DNA from: Costus lasius
Taxonomy: Eukaryota > Streptophyta > Magnoliopsida > Zingiberales > Costaceae
Length of the DNA: 64,000 nucleotides
Direction of reading: 5' to 3'
Assembly (NCBI GenBank): GCA_027563935.2
Contig: CM050454.1
Location: 52,852,596-52,916,595, forward strand
Shown in pieces: positions 12,746 to 23,667 of the stretch (within the stretch, counting starts at the first letter, position 1; every line of letters begins with the position of its first letter). Both the position numbers and the translations under genes were made by a program. The notes beneath the pieces are model-generated. The model had not been told where the DNA came from, searched no databases, and worked only from the letters and a program-made list of their open reading frames with translations.

Positions 12746-13893
12746 GCCACTAGTCCATTATAATATAGAGAATGCTTAGCTGAAGTAGGTCAAGTAGCAG
12801 ATGGCGGCAGCAGTGAGCTTTTGCTTGCCCCTGTCATAAGTAAAACAAAGGAGACAAGTTCTGTTCCATCCAACGACACATATTTCATCCAAGAAAAAAA
12901 TCTGATGGTGATGATTTGATTAGCAAGGATCTAATAGTCTAGCTTTGATCCAACAACAATGCCCAGATCTTTTGATTCCAATCGAATGACCCAAATCTTT
13001 TATTTTTGATTTGATGGCCCACATTTCCTAGTTTTAATCTAATGACCCAGATCTCTCAATTTTAATCCAACGATCTAGATTTTTATTTGTGTACATTTGA
13101 GTCAATCGAACGGCTCTTTATATGATCTAGGTGTCTATCCTTATTAAATCAAGTTAGATATTTCCAAATAGAAACTTAAATTTTTTTTTTTTATCATAAA
13201 TCTAGATTGAAGCTGATATGCAAATTAAAATAAATAGCTAATATTAGTTTTGACAAATATGAGCCAATTCTTGATATGATCTAAATATTGATTTCTACTA
13301 AGTCAAGTCTGATATTTCTAGATGTGATCTTGGATTTTAGATTAGAGATCAAGAATGAAGTAGATTTGTAGATTAAAATGAATGATCCTAATAAATCTAG
13401 TTGATTTGTGAGTGAAACACTTGCTATAAAATAAAATCCAACCCATTCGGTCAAGCATGGGTCAACTCATATTAATTTTACAATAACTAGCCCAACATAA
13501 TTGGTACAAATCCACTCGAACAACATATAATCCAAATGTCTAGCTGACTCACCAGCACTACTCAGACAATCTATTTAACTCGAGATAAAGCCAATCTGGT
13601 GCAAATGATGTATAGCTCAACAGCTCAAGTACACTATTAGCCAACTGTAATAACATCTGAATCTGATAGCTCTCGGCTTAATTTGCTAGCTTGACCTAAC
13701 AAAATTTATTAGGACCAGTTTACTCAAGTCTAGTTTAGCCAAATACTGTATCTATTGGCCTAGTCAAATTAACCTAATGGCATATCAAGTGAACCATATC
13801 TAATTTACTAGTATACCATCATGTCAGTTAGGCTATTTGGCCTAGTTACCCAATTGTTGTCTCAAGTCCAATTAACTACTCTAGCGCTAGTCT
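12746..13893. other. AT-rich intergenic stretch with a short repeat
   Basis: No gene seen. 12960-13085 holds four to five degenerate units of about 28 bp built on gacccagatctttt...aatctaat. The remainder up to the gag-only element is anonymous. Confidence 0.4.
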
Positions 13894-13898
13894 AATTC

Positions 13899-15749
13899 TG
13901 ATGGGGGACCAAGCATGCAACATTCAAACAACGCGCTTCGAAAACATTTTGGCTAATTAAGTATAGGTTAACAAACCCCTTGAACTAACGTAGTTTGAAA
14001 GTAGTTTGTTTCTTAGGTATATAGTAGTGAAAACCGAAACTACTTATCAAGAGAATCCTAACATGCGCTTCTAGATAAGATGAAACTTTGAATAAAGCTT
14101 GAGCATGCGGTTCTACAACTTCAAATAGATCTAGGCATGCGATTCTATCATAAGCATTAGAGCTACTCTAAGGGAGGAACTCACCTTGCACCCTTTGAGA
14201 ATAGAAAGGGTGACCTTCCCGTTCTTCACCGGTCCAATGGTTGAATCTCACGAAGTAGGGCCCTATGAGCTTACACACATAGCATTGCAGCATCCCACAC
14301 ATGCGTGGGTGAGTTTGACAAAAATATTAAGAGGCCATTCACATAAGAACATTCAAGGGGGAGGATAGCCTCCAAATTCCCTTGCTAACACTTTTGAGAC
14401 TAACTAGTTAAGGGGGAAAGGGGGGGATGAACTTGTATGCCCTCCTTGGCCTTGCGCAACCTGAGAAGAAACCTTAGTGAGTGCAGATGAATGTTCAGAA
14501 ACGTCAAGAAAACATCAGCCAAGGGAGAAGAGAGACTTAGCTAACTTAGGGTGGTGGCTTGATCTTGGCATGGGGTTGTTGACACCTTCTTGAGTCTCGG
14601 ATGTGTCCAGCTTCTCATCATGGCTGAGGACTCTTCAAGGCTATAGGGAGGAAGTGGCGTGAGCTCCCATCTTCATGACAAGCGCAAGTGGAGGTGGAAG
14701 GTTGAAGAGCAAGAGGGGGGGGGGGGGGTGGAATGGAACTCTCGGCAATGGTTGGAAGAAAGGGAGGGGTTAGGTGACACACACCATTAGAAGACACACT
14801 TCTGAAATTTGAAAATTCATTCAACTCTAGCTGGTGGCTTTACAAGAAGATACATCATATAGGAGAGTCTCCAACGGTTATCTCCCTTCCTAAGCACAAA
14901 AACAAGTCATACAAGCAAACATGATGTAGACAACTCAATGGCTGATTTCTTGTCAAATGGGCGGTTGCTTGGAGGTTGAGCTTTGGAGTCTTCAGCAGGT
15001 TGGTAAGTTCGGAAACTGAGTTGAGGATGGACTGAAGAGGCTGCTGATGGCTGACATTGTGCAGGCTGCAGATTGGCATGGGTGGCTGACGCTTGAAGGG
15101 ACTGAAGTTGTTGCAAAGGCTGACATTGGCAAGCTGCTCCTTGACTTCAATGGCTGGCGCATGATGGACTGAAGTGGACATTGCTCAAGCTGCTCCTTGA
15201 CTTTGATGGCTGGCGCATGATGGGCTGAAGTAGGACTTTGTGTAGGCTGCATCTTGCCTTGGTTGGAGATGAAGGTAAACTCCACATGGCTGCCAACTAG
15301 GATGGTGGAGGTTGAGGTACTTGAGGTGTTGCTCCATTAGGTGGGGTGGGCTGATTTCCTCATGAGTTGGGCTGATGGCCCATGGCATCTCTTGGAGTTG
15401 TCTTGACCTGATTTTGACTTGCATCCCAAAATGGAGTTGACCTATACTATTACATCAATTTCATGCACTAACCTACTATACATAAGTGGCGGATCCTAGG
15501 CATGTAACTACATGGTGTAATTGGAGGGTGGATCTAACCTACCATATGATGCAAGTTATGCTAGAAATCTAACCTAAAGATGCATGCAATGCAAGAGATG
15601 GAAATAACTTAAAGGATGTATGCAATGCAAGGAATGAAAATCTAACTTAAAGATGCATGCAATGCAAGAGATGGGAATTTAGGTGCCCTAGCTAAGGTAA
15701 CCTTAAACTCCATTTGTATTTCCGTGGGTCATGTCGCCTCCCCACATCA
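13899..15749 (-). repeat. 3' LTR of the gag-only element
   Basis: 1851 bp, nearly identical to 18056-19905. Its first 58 bp (minus direction) encode the last codons and the stop of the gag ORF. Confidence 0.93.
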
Positions 15750-17953
15750 GCTCTCCCCGGGTGAGAAAAATTCTTCTCCGAAGAATTGTCCTTATCCATG
15801 AGGAGCTTTGAGGTAGTAAGGGTGAGTTCTTCCTCGGGGAGCCAACCCTCTTCACCATGGTCATATCCAACTAAGTAGAGTAACTCTACCTCATTACGGG
15901 TGAAATGGGTTTGGTCCTCAAGGATGGACTCAATCATATGCTCACAAGTGGGGTCATAGTATGGGGTGGAATGGTGCTTATGCAATATGAAGTCATCCAC
16001 ATCAAAAGTGATGGGGGTCCAAAAATCAGTGTCAACAGCATCACAGCAATCAATCTCTTCATCCCAATCTTCATGCTCCTTAAATTCAGGGTCTTCTACA
16101 CAGAATGTCCTTTCTCGGCCATATTCATTAGTATGTTTGTGGTATACAGGCCTACTAAAAGATTCAGGTATAACAAACTCAAAGTGTTCAAGTTCTGGGA
16201 GGGAAAGCAAATCATTATTCAATTGAATTTTCTTTAACCCTGGAGTACTAAGGCCAGACTCAAGGTCTAAAGGAGAGATGGGGGATGTTGCCAACTCAGA
16301 CAAGTTAGGTTCTAAATCATATTCTAGCATGGGAAACTCAAGAGGATCTAAAGTAAATTCTTCTTCATATTCAGGTGAGCTAATGTCTAACTCAAGAAGG
16401 GTGAGGGGCGCCTCTAGGATTGGACTTCCTAAGGAAAAAAGAAATGGCTCTCCCATATCTGGAGTAAGATCTTCAAAGCTAAACTGGGGGAGCTCTACCA
16501 TGTCATACGGAGAAGGTTGATATAGGTCAGTCCCTATGGGGTCAACTTGAGTAGGGTCATCCCTAGAGTCTTGGGTTATAAGCCCATGTTCAATTGGCCC
16601 TAAATGTGGCTTAGGAGTGTGGGTGGCAAGACCTAAGAGATATGTTTCATGGGTCATTGGATCAAAGGTCAAGTCTTCTAGGCCTTGAAGTTGAGGTTCT
16701 CCTAATGTTTGGGACTTAGGATCTTGGTCAATGAGAAAAGGATCTAGCATGGGTTCCATCTTAGGCAAAGTAAGGGATCCTAACTCATGTGGGTTGAGAT
16801 CTAAAGGTGAAGGATCCTCTATGTGTAAAAGTTTGGGCTCTAGGGGTGGGTTTAGGCCTAACTTGGAAAGTTTAGTGCTAGATGGCCCAAAAGTGGTCAA
16901 AGAAGGGCCTAGACAAGATGGTATGTCTACCTTAATCTCTAAATATGGTTGAGTAAGATACTTAGGCAGATCATCCATAGAGAAAGGTTCAAACTTAGGG
17001 TGAGTCAAGCCTAAAGTGTGATGGTCCTCTAATTGAAGGTGTTGGATTTCTAAAGTGTCTAGAGGCTCATCTAAACTTTCACTAAGGTCAAGTGGCTTGG
17101 AACCTAAGTGTTCACAACCTATTGAAGAGTTCTCTAAAGTTTTTCCTATGTCATGAAGAGTAGGTTCACATGGTTCAAGCACTTGATCTAAACATGGGAG
17201 CCCTAAAGGGTGAGGCAAACTAGTCTCATAGGTCACTAAGGGTGGGATAGCTTCCACTAAGTCTAGCCTAATATGATTGGGTTCAAGTTCTTCCATAGGC
17301 TTAGGTGAGATTGTTCTTAAAGGTGTGGACTTAGTATGACCTATGTGGATGTCAAGAGAGTTTTCCTTAAGTTGGTTGAGTTCTTGTTTGGGTTTTATGG
17401 ACAACATGATTTGACATGGAGGTAAGTCTTCAATGGGTTCCCTAGACTTGATTTGAGATTGGCTTTGGGAGGGTAGCTTTGGTTCTAAGGCTTGATTGAG
17501 CTCCATGGTTTGATTGACTACCTTAGGGGCTTTGGGTCTTGGATGGTCAATTTTCCTTTTATAAAATCTCTTAAGATTTTGCTCCACCTCACTAGCTATT
17601 TGAAAAGCATCTTCTATTGTGTATATGGGGTAGTAGGTGAGACCTCTCTTAATCTCAAAGCTAAGACCATCTCTAAACCGGTTAAGCATAACCCTAGGAG
17701 CTTCTCTAGTACTATGGTAGAGGGTTTTGAACTTTAGTATATATTCAGCTACATTCATGTTCTCTTGGGTAAGCAATTTTTCATTGAGAGATGTAGGGTC
17801 ATTGAGAGATGTAGGGTCATATATTTCTTTTATCATGTCATCCCATCTCTTGATGGGTTGTCTATTGCCTCTTAGGGGATTGAATCTAGTAGTCATTTTT
17901 GAAATGAGTAGAGTTTGAGAATAGACCCTAAGGTGATAAATATAGCTAGTCAA
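15692..17953 (-). CDS. Gag-like protein of the gag-only element, 753 aa
   Basis: Intact ORF. Residues about 20-130 match the Ty3/gypsy-type retrotransposon gag core (NVAEYILKFKTLYHSTREA, then NRFRDGLSFEIKRGL and a helix ending EVEQNLKRF). The N-terminal edge of the usual domain is short. A Met at residue 20 (17896) is an alternative start. An 18-bp direct duplication gives DPTSLN twice near residue 50. The remaining ~600 residues are acidic and Pro/Leu-rich, with no zinc knuckle and no DTG/DSG protease motif. The ORF crosses the polypurine tract and ends 58 bp inside the 3' LTR. The role of the long tail is unknown to me; a structural or packaging role is inference. Confidence 0.8.
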   Translation of the reverse strand: MTSYIYHLRVYSQTLLISKMTTRFNPLRGNRQPIKRWDDMIKEIYDPTSLNDPTSLNEKLLTQENMNVAEYILKFKTLYHSTREAPRVMLNRFRDGLSFEIKRGLTYYPIYTIEDAFQIASEVEQNLKRFYKRKIDHPRPKAPKVVNQTMELNQALEPKLPSQSQSQIKSREPIEDLPPCQIMLSIKPKQELNQLKENSLDIHIGHTKSTPLRTISPKPMEELEPNHIRLDLVEAIPPLVTYETSLPHPLGLPCLDQVLEPCEPTLHDIGKTLENSSIGCEHLGSKPLDLSESLDEPLDTLEIQHLQLEDHHTLGLTHPKFEPFSMDDLPKYLTQPYLEIKVDIPSCLGPSLTTFGPSSTKLSKLGLNPPLEPKLLHIEDPSPLDLNPHELGSLTLPKMEPMLDPFLIDQDPKSQTLGEPQLQGLEDLTFDPMTHETYLLGLATHTPKPHLGPIEHGLITQDSRDDPTQVDPIGTDLYQPSPYDMVELPQFSFEDLTPDMGEPFLFSLGSPILEAPLTLLELDISSPEYEEEFTLDPLEFPMLEYDLEPNLSELATSPISPLDLESGLSTPGLKKIQLNNDLLSLPELEHFEFVIPESFSRPVYHKHTNEYGRERTFCVEDPEFKEHEDWDEEIDCCDAVDTDFWTPITFDVDDFILHKHHSTPYYDPTCEHMIESILEDQTHFTRNEVELLYLVGYDHGEEGWLPEEELTLTTSKLLMDKDNSSEKNFSHPGRADVGRRHDPRKYKWSLRLP
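15750..15760 (-). other. Polypurine tract of the gag-only element
   Basis: The minus strand reads CCGGGGAGAGC directly before the 3' LTR. It lies inside the open reading frame. Confidence 0.75.
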
Positions 17954-18040
17954 ATTCTTTCAAGCACCTAGGTCCAAAAATCGCCTTAGTAGTAGGAAAA
18001 TAAAGTTTTGGTCTTATAAAATCCTACTCTAAGAGCCTAA

Positions 18041-18052
18041 GCTCTGATACCA
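18041..18052 (-). other. Primer-binding site, initiator tRNA-Met
   Basis: The minus strand reads TGGTATCAGAGC three bases inside the 5' LTR, a perfect tRNA-iMet site. Confidence 0.92.
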
Positions 18053-18055
18053 AGA

Positions 18056-19905
18056 TGATGGGGGGCCAAGCATGCAACATTCAAACAACGCGCTTCGAAA
18101 ACATTTTGGCTAATTAAGTATAGGTTAACAAACCCCTTGAACTAACGTAGTTTGAAAGTAGTTTGTTTCTTAGGTATATAGTAGTGAAAACCGAAACTAC
18201 TTATCAAGAGAATCCTAACATGCGCTTCTAGATAAGATGAAACTTTGAATAAAGCTTGAGCATGCGGTTCTACAACTTCAAATAGATCTAGGCATGCGAT
18301 TCTATCATAAGCATTAGAGCTACTCTAAGGGAGGAACTCACCTTGCACCCTTTGAGAATAGAAAGGGTGACCTTCCCGTTCTTCACCGGTCCAATGGTTG
18401 AATCTCACGAAGTAGGGCCCTATGAGCTTACACACATAGCATTGCAGCATCCCACACATGCGTGGGTGAGTTTGACAAAAATATTAAGAGGCCATTCACA
18501 TAAGAACATTCAAGGGGGAGGATAGCCTCCAAATTCCCTTGCTAACACTTTTGAGACTAACTAGTTAAGGGGGAAAGGGGGGGATGAACTTGTATGCCCT
18601 CCTTGGCCTTGCGCAACCTGAGAAGAAACCTTAGTGAGTGCAGATGAATGTTCAGAAACGTCAAGAAAACATCAGCCAAGGGAGAAGAGAGACTTAGCTA
18701 ACTTAGGGTGGTGGCTTGATCTTGGCATGGGGTTGTTGACACCTTCTTGAGTCTCGGATGTGTCCAGCTTCTCATCATGGCTGAGGACTCTTCAAGGCTA
18801 TAGGGAGGAAGTGGCGTGAGCTCCCATCTTCATGACAAGCGCAAGTGGAGGTGGAAGGTTGAAGAGCAAGAGGGGGGGGGGGGTGGAATGGAACTCTCGG
18901 CAATGGTTGGAAGAAAGGGAGGGGTTAGGTGACACACACCATTAGAAGACACACTTCTGAAATTTGAAAATTCATTCAACTCTAGCTGGTGGCTTTACAA
19001 GAAGATACATCATATAGGAGAGTCTCCAACGGTTATCTCCCTTCCTAAGCACAAAAACAAGTCATACAAGCAAACATGATGTAGACAACTCAATGGCTGA
19101 TTTCTTGTCAAATGGGCGGTTGCTTGGAGGTTGAGCTTTGGAGTCTTCAGCAGGTTGGTAAGTTCGGAAACTGAGTTGAGGATGGACTGAAGAGGCTGCT
19201 GATGGCTGACATTGTGCAGGCTACAGATTGGCATGGGTGGCTGACGCTTGAAGGGACTGAAGTTGTTGCAAAGGCTGACATTGGCAAGCTGCTCCTTGAC
19301 TTCAATGGCTGGCGCATGATGGACTGAAGTGGACATTGCTCAAGCTGCTCCTTGACTTTGATGGCTGGCGCATGATGGGCTGAAGTAGGACTTTGTGTAG
19401 GCTGCATCTTGCCTTGGTTGGAGATGAAGGTAAACTCCACATGGCTGCCAACTAGGATGGTGGAGGTTGAGGTACTTGAGGTGTTGCTCCATTAGGTGGG
19501 GTGGGCTGATTTCCTCATGAGTTGGGCTGATGGCCCATGGCATCTCTTGGAGTTGTCTTGACCTGATTTTGACTTGCATCCCAAAATGGAGTTGACCTAT
19601 ACTATTACATCAATTTCATGCACTAACCTACTATACATAAGTGGCGGATCCTAGGCATGTAACTGCATGGTGTAATTGGAGGGTGGATCTAACCTACCAT
19701 ATGATGCAAGTTATGCTAGAAAATCTAACCTAAAGATGCATGCAATGCAAGAGATGGAAATAACTTAAAGGATGTATGCAATGCAAGGAATGAAAATCTA
19801 ACTTAAAGATGCATGCAATGCAAGAGATGGGAATTTAGGTGCCCTAGCTAAGGTAACCTTAAACTCCATTTGTATTTCCGTGGGTCATGTCGCCTCCCCA
19901 CATCA
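18056..19905 (-). repeat. 5' LTR of the gag-only element
   Basis: 1850 bp. It includes a poly-G run near 18871-18882, which is shorter than in the partner LTR. Open frames seen inside it are repeats of those in the other LTR and show no domain. Confidence 0.93.
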
Positions 19906-19910
19906 AATTC

Positions 19911-20959
19911 AATTCAATTAGTATAGCCCCTAAATCAAATTACATTAGCCCTCTAACGGCGAACTCAATTTCATTTGCCTACCAAAGGTTAACCCTTCAA
20001 AAGCTAAATTCAATTTCTTATCGACCCTTCAAAGGCTAACTCAGTCACGTCAACTCTTCTAGTCATATCAACCATGCAAAGGCAAACTCAAACATAACAT
20101 CCCCCAAAAGTTAGTTCAAAACACATTAGCTCTCTAAAAGCTAAATCAAGACACTCTATCAAAAAGAATAAATCAAATATACAAGCCCTTTCTAGAATTG
20201 CTATAGCCACAATTGCCATCGATGTGGAATATCTCGAGTAAGCTACTAATAACATTATTGGGAGATTGTGTACATTAATACTAAGTATCCGGGCATAACT
20301 CCTCAACATTATTATAGCACTGCTCAGGTGTTCTCCACAGTCAATGTCATAGCTCTCAAACCAAATATCAAAATAGATAAACATTTATGTCCTACAAGTT
20401 GAATATTTATCAAATGACATATAAATATTCACATGTCTTTTATTGACCAAATATTAATCAAATGTCATATCTTACTAGAGGAATATTCATATGTCCTTTT
20501 ACAAGCCGAATATTTATCAAATGACATAAATATTCTTATATCCTTTGTAGACTAAATACTTATCAAATGTCATATCGTATAGTAGAATGATCAGTAATAC
20601 ATTACTTATGGGCCAATAATTATTTTCTTGTCCTACATCAAATCGGATAACCATCCATATGTCCTTTCTAGAATGGATACTTATGAAAACAGAATTATTA
20701 AGCCATTTTTAGGCTAATAATTATTCCTTGAGTCCATATCAAATTCCACAATCATTTTTTTGATAAACAGCTGTCGCTTCTAATGACTTATAACATTCAT
20801 AAGCCATGTTATGACTAAATATTTATGAATTGTGCTTGCATTCATTGGAAGACAAAATCCACTAAACAAAAGCCATAGAATCATAAGATGAATTTTGATA
20901 ATATGCATCTATACCAATCAACTTAACCATTTTTTACCCTACAAAAGGAGTAAGAAGAA
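19911..20959. other. AT-rich intergenic stretch with a degenerate repeat
   Basis: No gene seen. 20401-20600 has four degenerate units of about 46-59 bp built on gaatatttatcaaatgacat. Neighbouring words such as cttcaaaagctaa also recur loosely at 19950-20060. Confidence 0.4.
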
Positions 20960-21245
20960 ATGTCCTTAGAAGAATATGAGGATCTCTACAAGCATATGAA
21001 AAGAAACTAACAAAAGTAAGAAAGAACCCTTGGGGAAGGTTCAACAATCATAGCTAAATCTAAGAGAGACAATAACAAGAAGGAATATAACTATAGTGGC
21101 CGAGGTCATGGAAGAGGATGAGGCCAACATGTTGCAAGAGGAAGAAGTATATAAAATTATGAACGCACTTCTCAATTTACCTTGACAAAAGAAAGAGGAA
21201 GAGATTGAGATAGACCATATCAAAATCAGAATAGGCATGACAAGT
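20960..21245 (+). pseudogene. Possible copia gag remnant
   Basis: One plus-strand frame resembles the basic, glycine-rich region before a copia zinc knuckle (YNYSGRGHGRG, then QFTLTKERGRD and RPYQNQNR). At least three stops interrupt it, two of them TGA where CGA would fit. It ends where the degraded gypsy LTR begins, before any knuckle. The assignment rests on composition only. Confidence 0.4.
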
Positions 21246-21854
21246 TGATAGGGATACTATAAGTGCACGGTTTTTATCAAAGTAATAAAAGTTATCTATC
21301 CACAGGGACTAAGTGTCAAGTACCGTTCAATCGCATAATCGTTAGCTAGATGATACAAAATGGGTTTAAATTTTAATTAAACTAAGTAAAATAAGCAAAA
21401 TTAGTTTGAAAGCTCAAAAACTACTACGGGACATCGGGTTTCACCGCGTTGAAAGATTAAGATAAAATATAAAATAATCAAAGTCAAAAATCTAAAACGC
21501 TTAAGGTGATCTATCCACTTGTACGGATTGCCCCCTTTCAGTAGCATAATCCGGTATCTATCAAAGTCGATCTCCTACCTTTGTGGCTTAACAACTTGTA
21601 ATAGATTCAATGATTTCTATGATAAATCACTAAAACCCTCGAGCAACCTTGACCTACTTTGGTGGTCAAGATAACAAGTTCAATCTAAGTGGATCGGACG
21701 TTGCGATTCGCCTTTTGGTTCATCTTGCAATGTTAAAAACATGTAAAAAGCTTAGCCAAAGCACATACGCGAGATACACATAACAAAGATTGAATAAGTA
21801 GTTAAAAACATCCAAAACTAAGATTTATAAAATGTCAAAACCAACAATCCATTC
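21246..21854 (-). repeat. Degraded gypsy LTR, left part
   Basis: The segment ataagtgcacgg...aagtaataaaag...atccacaggga matches the corresponding part of the Athila-like LTRs at 26414 and 34645, with strong divergence. It is cut at 21854 by the copia-type insertion and resumes at 40918. No primer site or purine tract remains beside it. Confidence 0.55.
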
Positions 21855-23658
21855 TGTTGGGAATCCCCGGGCTATAAGAAAACGAAAACAGCGGAAGCGA
21901 GCCCGAAACGAGATTCCTAATTCAACAAGGATCGACTTACGAAGAATACAAGGGATGTGATAGGGGCAGCACCTTATCAAGCAATCTTTAGAAGCGGCCG
22001 ATGATGAAGACGCGCAAGGGCCCGTCCTCTGCAATCGCGCACACACGGACTCCTCGAATCCTCTCCAATCTCCGCGTTGGGTGCTAGCCCCGGAAGATGA
22101 GATCCACGCCTCTAGCCTTCTCAACTTGCGCCACTGCCAAAGAGAAGAAGGGATGTTGGCGACAAGGAGTGGGTAGCACTGCCACTTGTCCCAACCTTTG
22201 ATGCCGAAAAACTTTTATTATCGTCACCTCCTAGACCCTCACGCCAAGGAGCAGAGGGGAGGCGACAACTAGAGACAAGAGAAGAGTCTGGTACAAAAGA
22301 ATCTCCCAGGTGGGCCTCTCTATTTATAATAGCAGAGCCAAACACACACTGGAGATACTTCCCATGTGGGATAAAGAGCATAGGCGCCTACTCACAATTA
22401 CACGTCATGGGTTCGAATCCCTGCATACGCAATTAATTGTAAATGCGCTCAAGCATAGACATCTACTCACAATTAAGCATCATGGGATCGAATCCCCGCA
22501 GACACAATTAATTGTAAATTGTGCCCAGGCTTATTAATTAGCCAAGAGAAAAATTCTCTTGCCAATTAATAATTTTATTTTATTCATGTGACTAAAGTGC
22601 CAAGCCCAAACTTGCACCGAGACCCTTGTTTGACTCATTTTGACAACATAGGTCAACAGAGGTCAAACGTGGTCCACTAGAGTCAACTAGTGGTCAAACA
22701 TGAACTAAAATAAAATATCATCATCTCTATAAAAGTCTCAATGCATCAGTTCCCCAAAAGATCCGAATCACACAGTGATTCGATCAGAGGCTAAACGATC
22801 AATATGAGAACTCGAGTGTCAAGGTGTGTGACCCTGTAGGTTCTTCAGACATTGGCAGTGATGACTAAATCATTATAAGCAATGAGTGGCACCTAGCAGT
22901 ACATCATTTGCTACCCAAGTCATCAGAATGGTGTCATCATCGACATCCCCTAAAACTGCGACAAAGTACACGTGCAGCTTTGTCCTTTTGCCAACTGATG
23001 TCCAGATTGGGCAAGTGTGTCACACTTGTTAATCCCAATAATATGACATGACTAAATCAAGTTTTCACCTGGGTATGGCCATATACTTTCAGTCATCCAT
23101 ATAGGGGCGCCATGGACAATCAAGCTTCCCCGTAAAGAAGGGGCAAATCCTCTATTGACACATTGAATCTCTCATACGACTTATGACATACTCAATGACA
23201 ACCGTTATGACTTCCCTTTTATGGCGAAGCATTAGGTTGCATCAAAGTACATCAATCACTATATAGAGATACCAATGCCCTCAAGTCTAGGACAAGCGCA
23301 ACTCTGTCACTGTGATATTCATCTCGTGACACTGAGATGAATCCTCACGGCGGGTCGATCTAGTATATCTTCCTTGATATACCCATATGCCTGCGTTAGC
23401 AACCCGTGCTCAACCAACGCATATACCGGTCTCAAGTGAATCATAGCTGTCTCATATCCACTATGATTCTCGACCAGGGATAAACACAGAGACTAGATAA
23501 AATCTATCTCTTAGAGACATTGTATATGCAAATGTACATATGCGCAGATGTACAAACTTGCATGACAACGACAATGCCAGGATAACTCATCTATCAAGTA
23601 GATATGATGCACATATCCCAATGGACCATCCTGAGGTCCTAGGGCATAAACACTAACA
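21855..23658 (-). repeat. 3' LTR of the copia-type element
   Basis: 1804 bp, matching 39111-40912 with scattered substitutions. Minus-strand TATAAATAGAG lies at about 22314-22325. An imperfect duplication of about 75 bp at 22385-22520 contains the tRNA-B-box-like words at 22410-22420 and 22485-22495. Confidence 0.9.
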
Positions 23659-23667
23659 ATCTCCCAC
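23659..23667 (-). other. Polypurine tract of the copia-type element
   Basis: The minus strand reads GTGGGAGAT directly before the 3' LTR, a sequence common in plant copia elements. Confidence 0.8.

Larger units (their letters stand above)
13899..19905 (-). mobile_element. Gag-only LTR retrotransposon (TR-GAG-like), recent insertion
   Basis: A 6.0-kb element with LTRs 13899-15749 and 18056-19905 (TGATGG...CATCA on the plus strand) and the target duplication aattc at 13894-13898 and 19906-19910. The LTRs are almost identical over 1.85 kb; I noticed only about five differences, one in a G-run. The 2.3-kb interior has a tRNA-iMet primer site, one long ORF with a gag domain, and a purine tract, but no room for protease, integrase, RT or RNase H. 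It must therefore have moved with pol proteins supplied in trans. Confidence 0.93.

Noticed and set aside
14186..15424. Several open frames within the gag-only element LTR
   Set aside because: They recur in both LTRs, show no domain and overlap in several frames; treated as LTR sequence.
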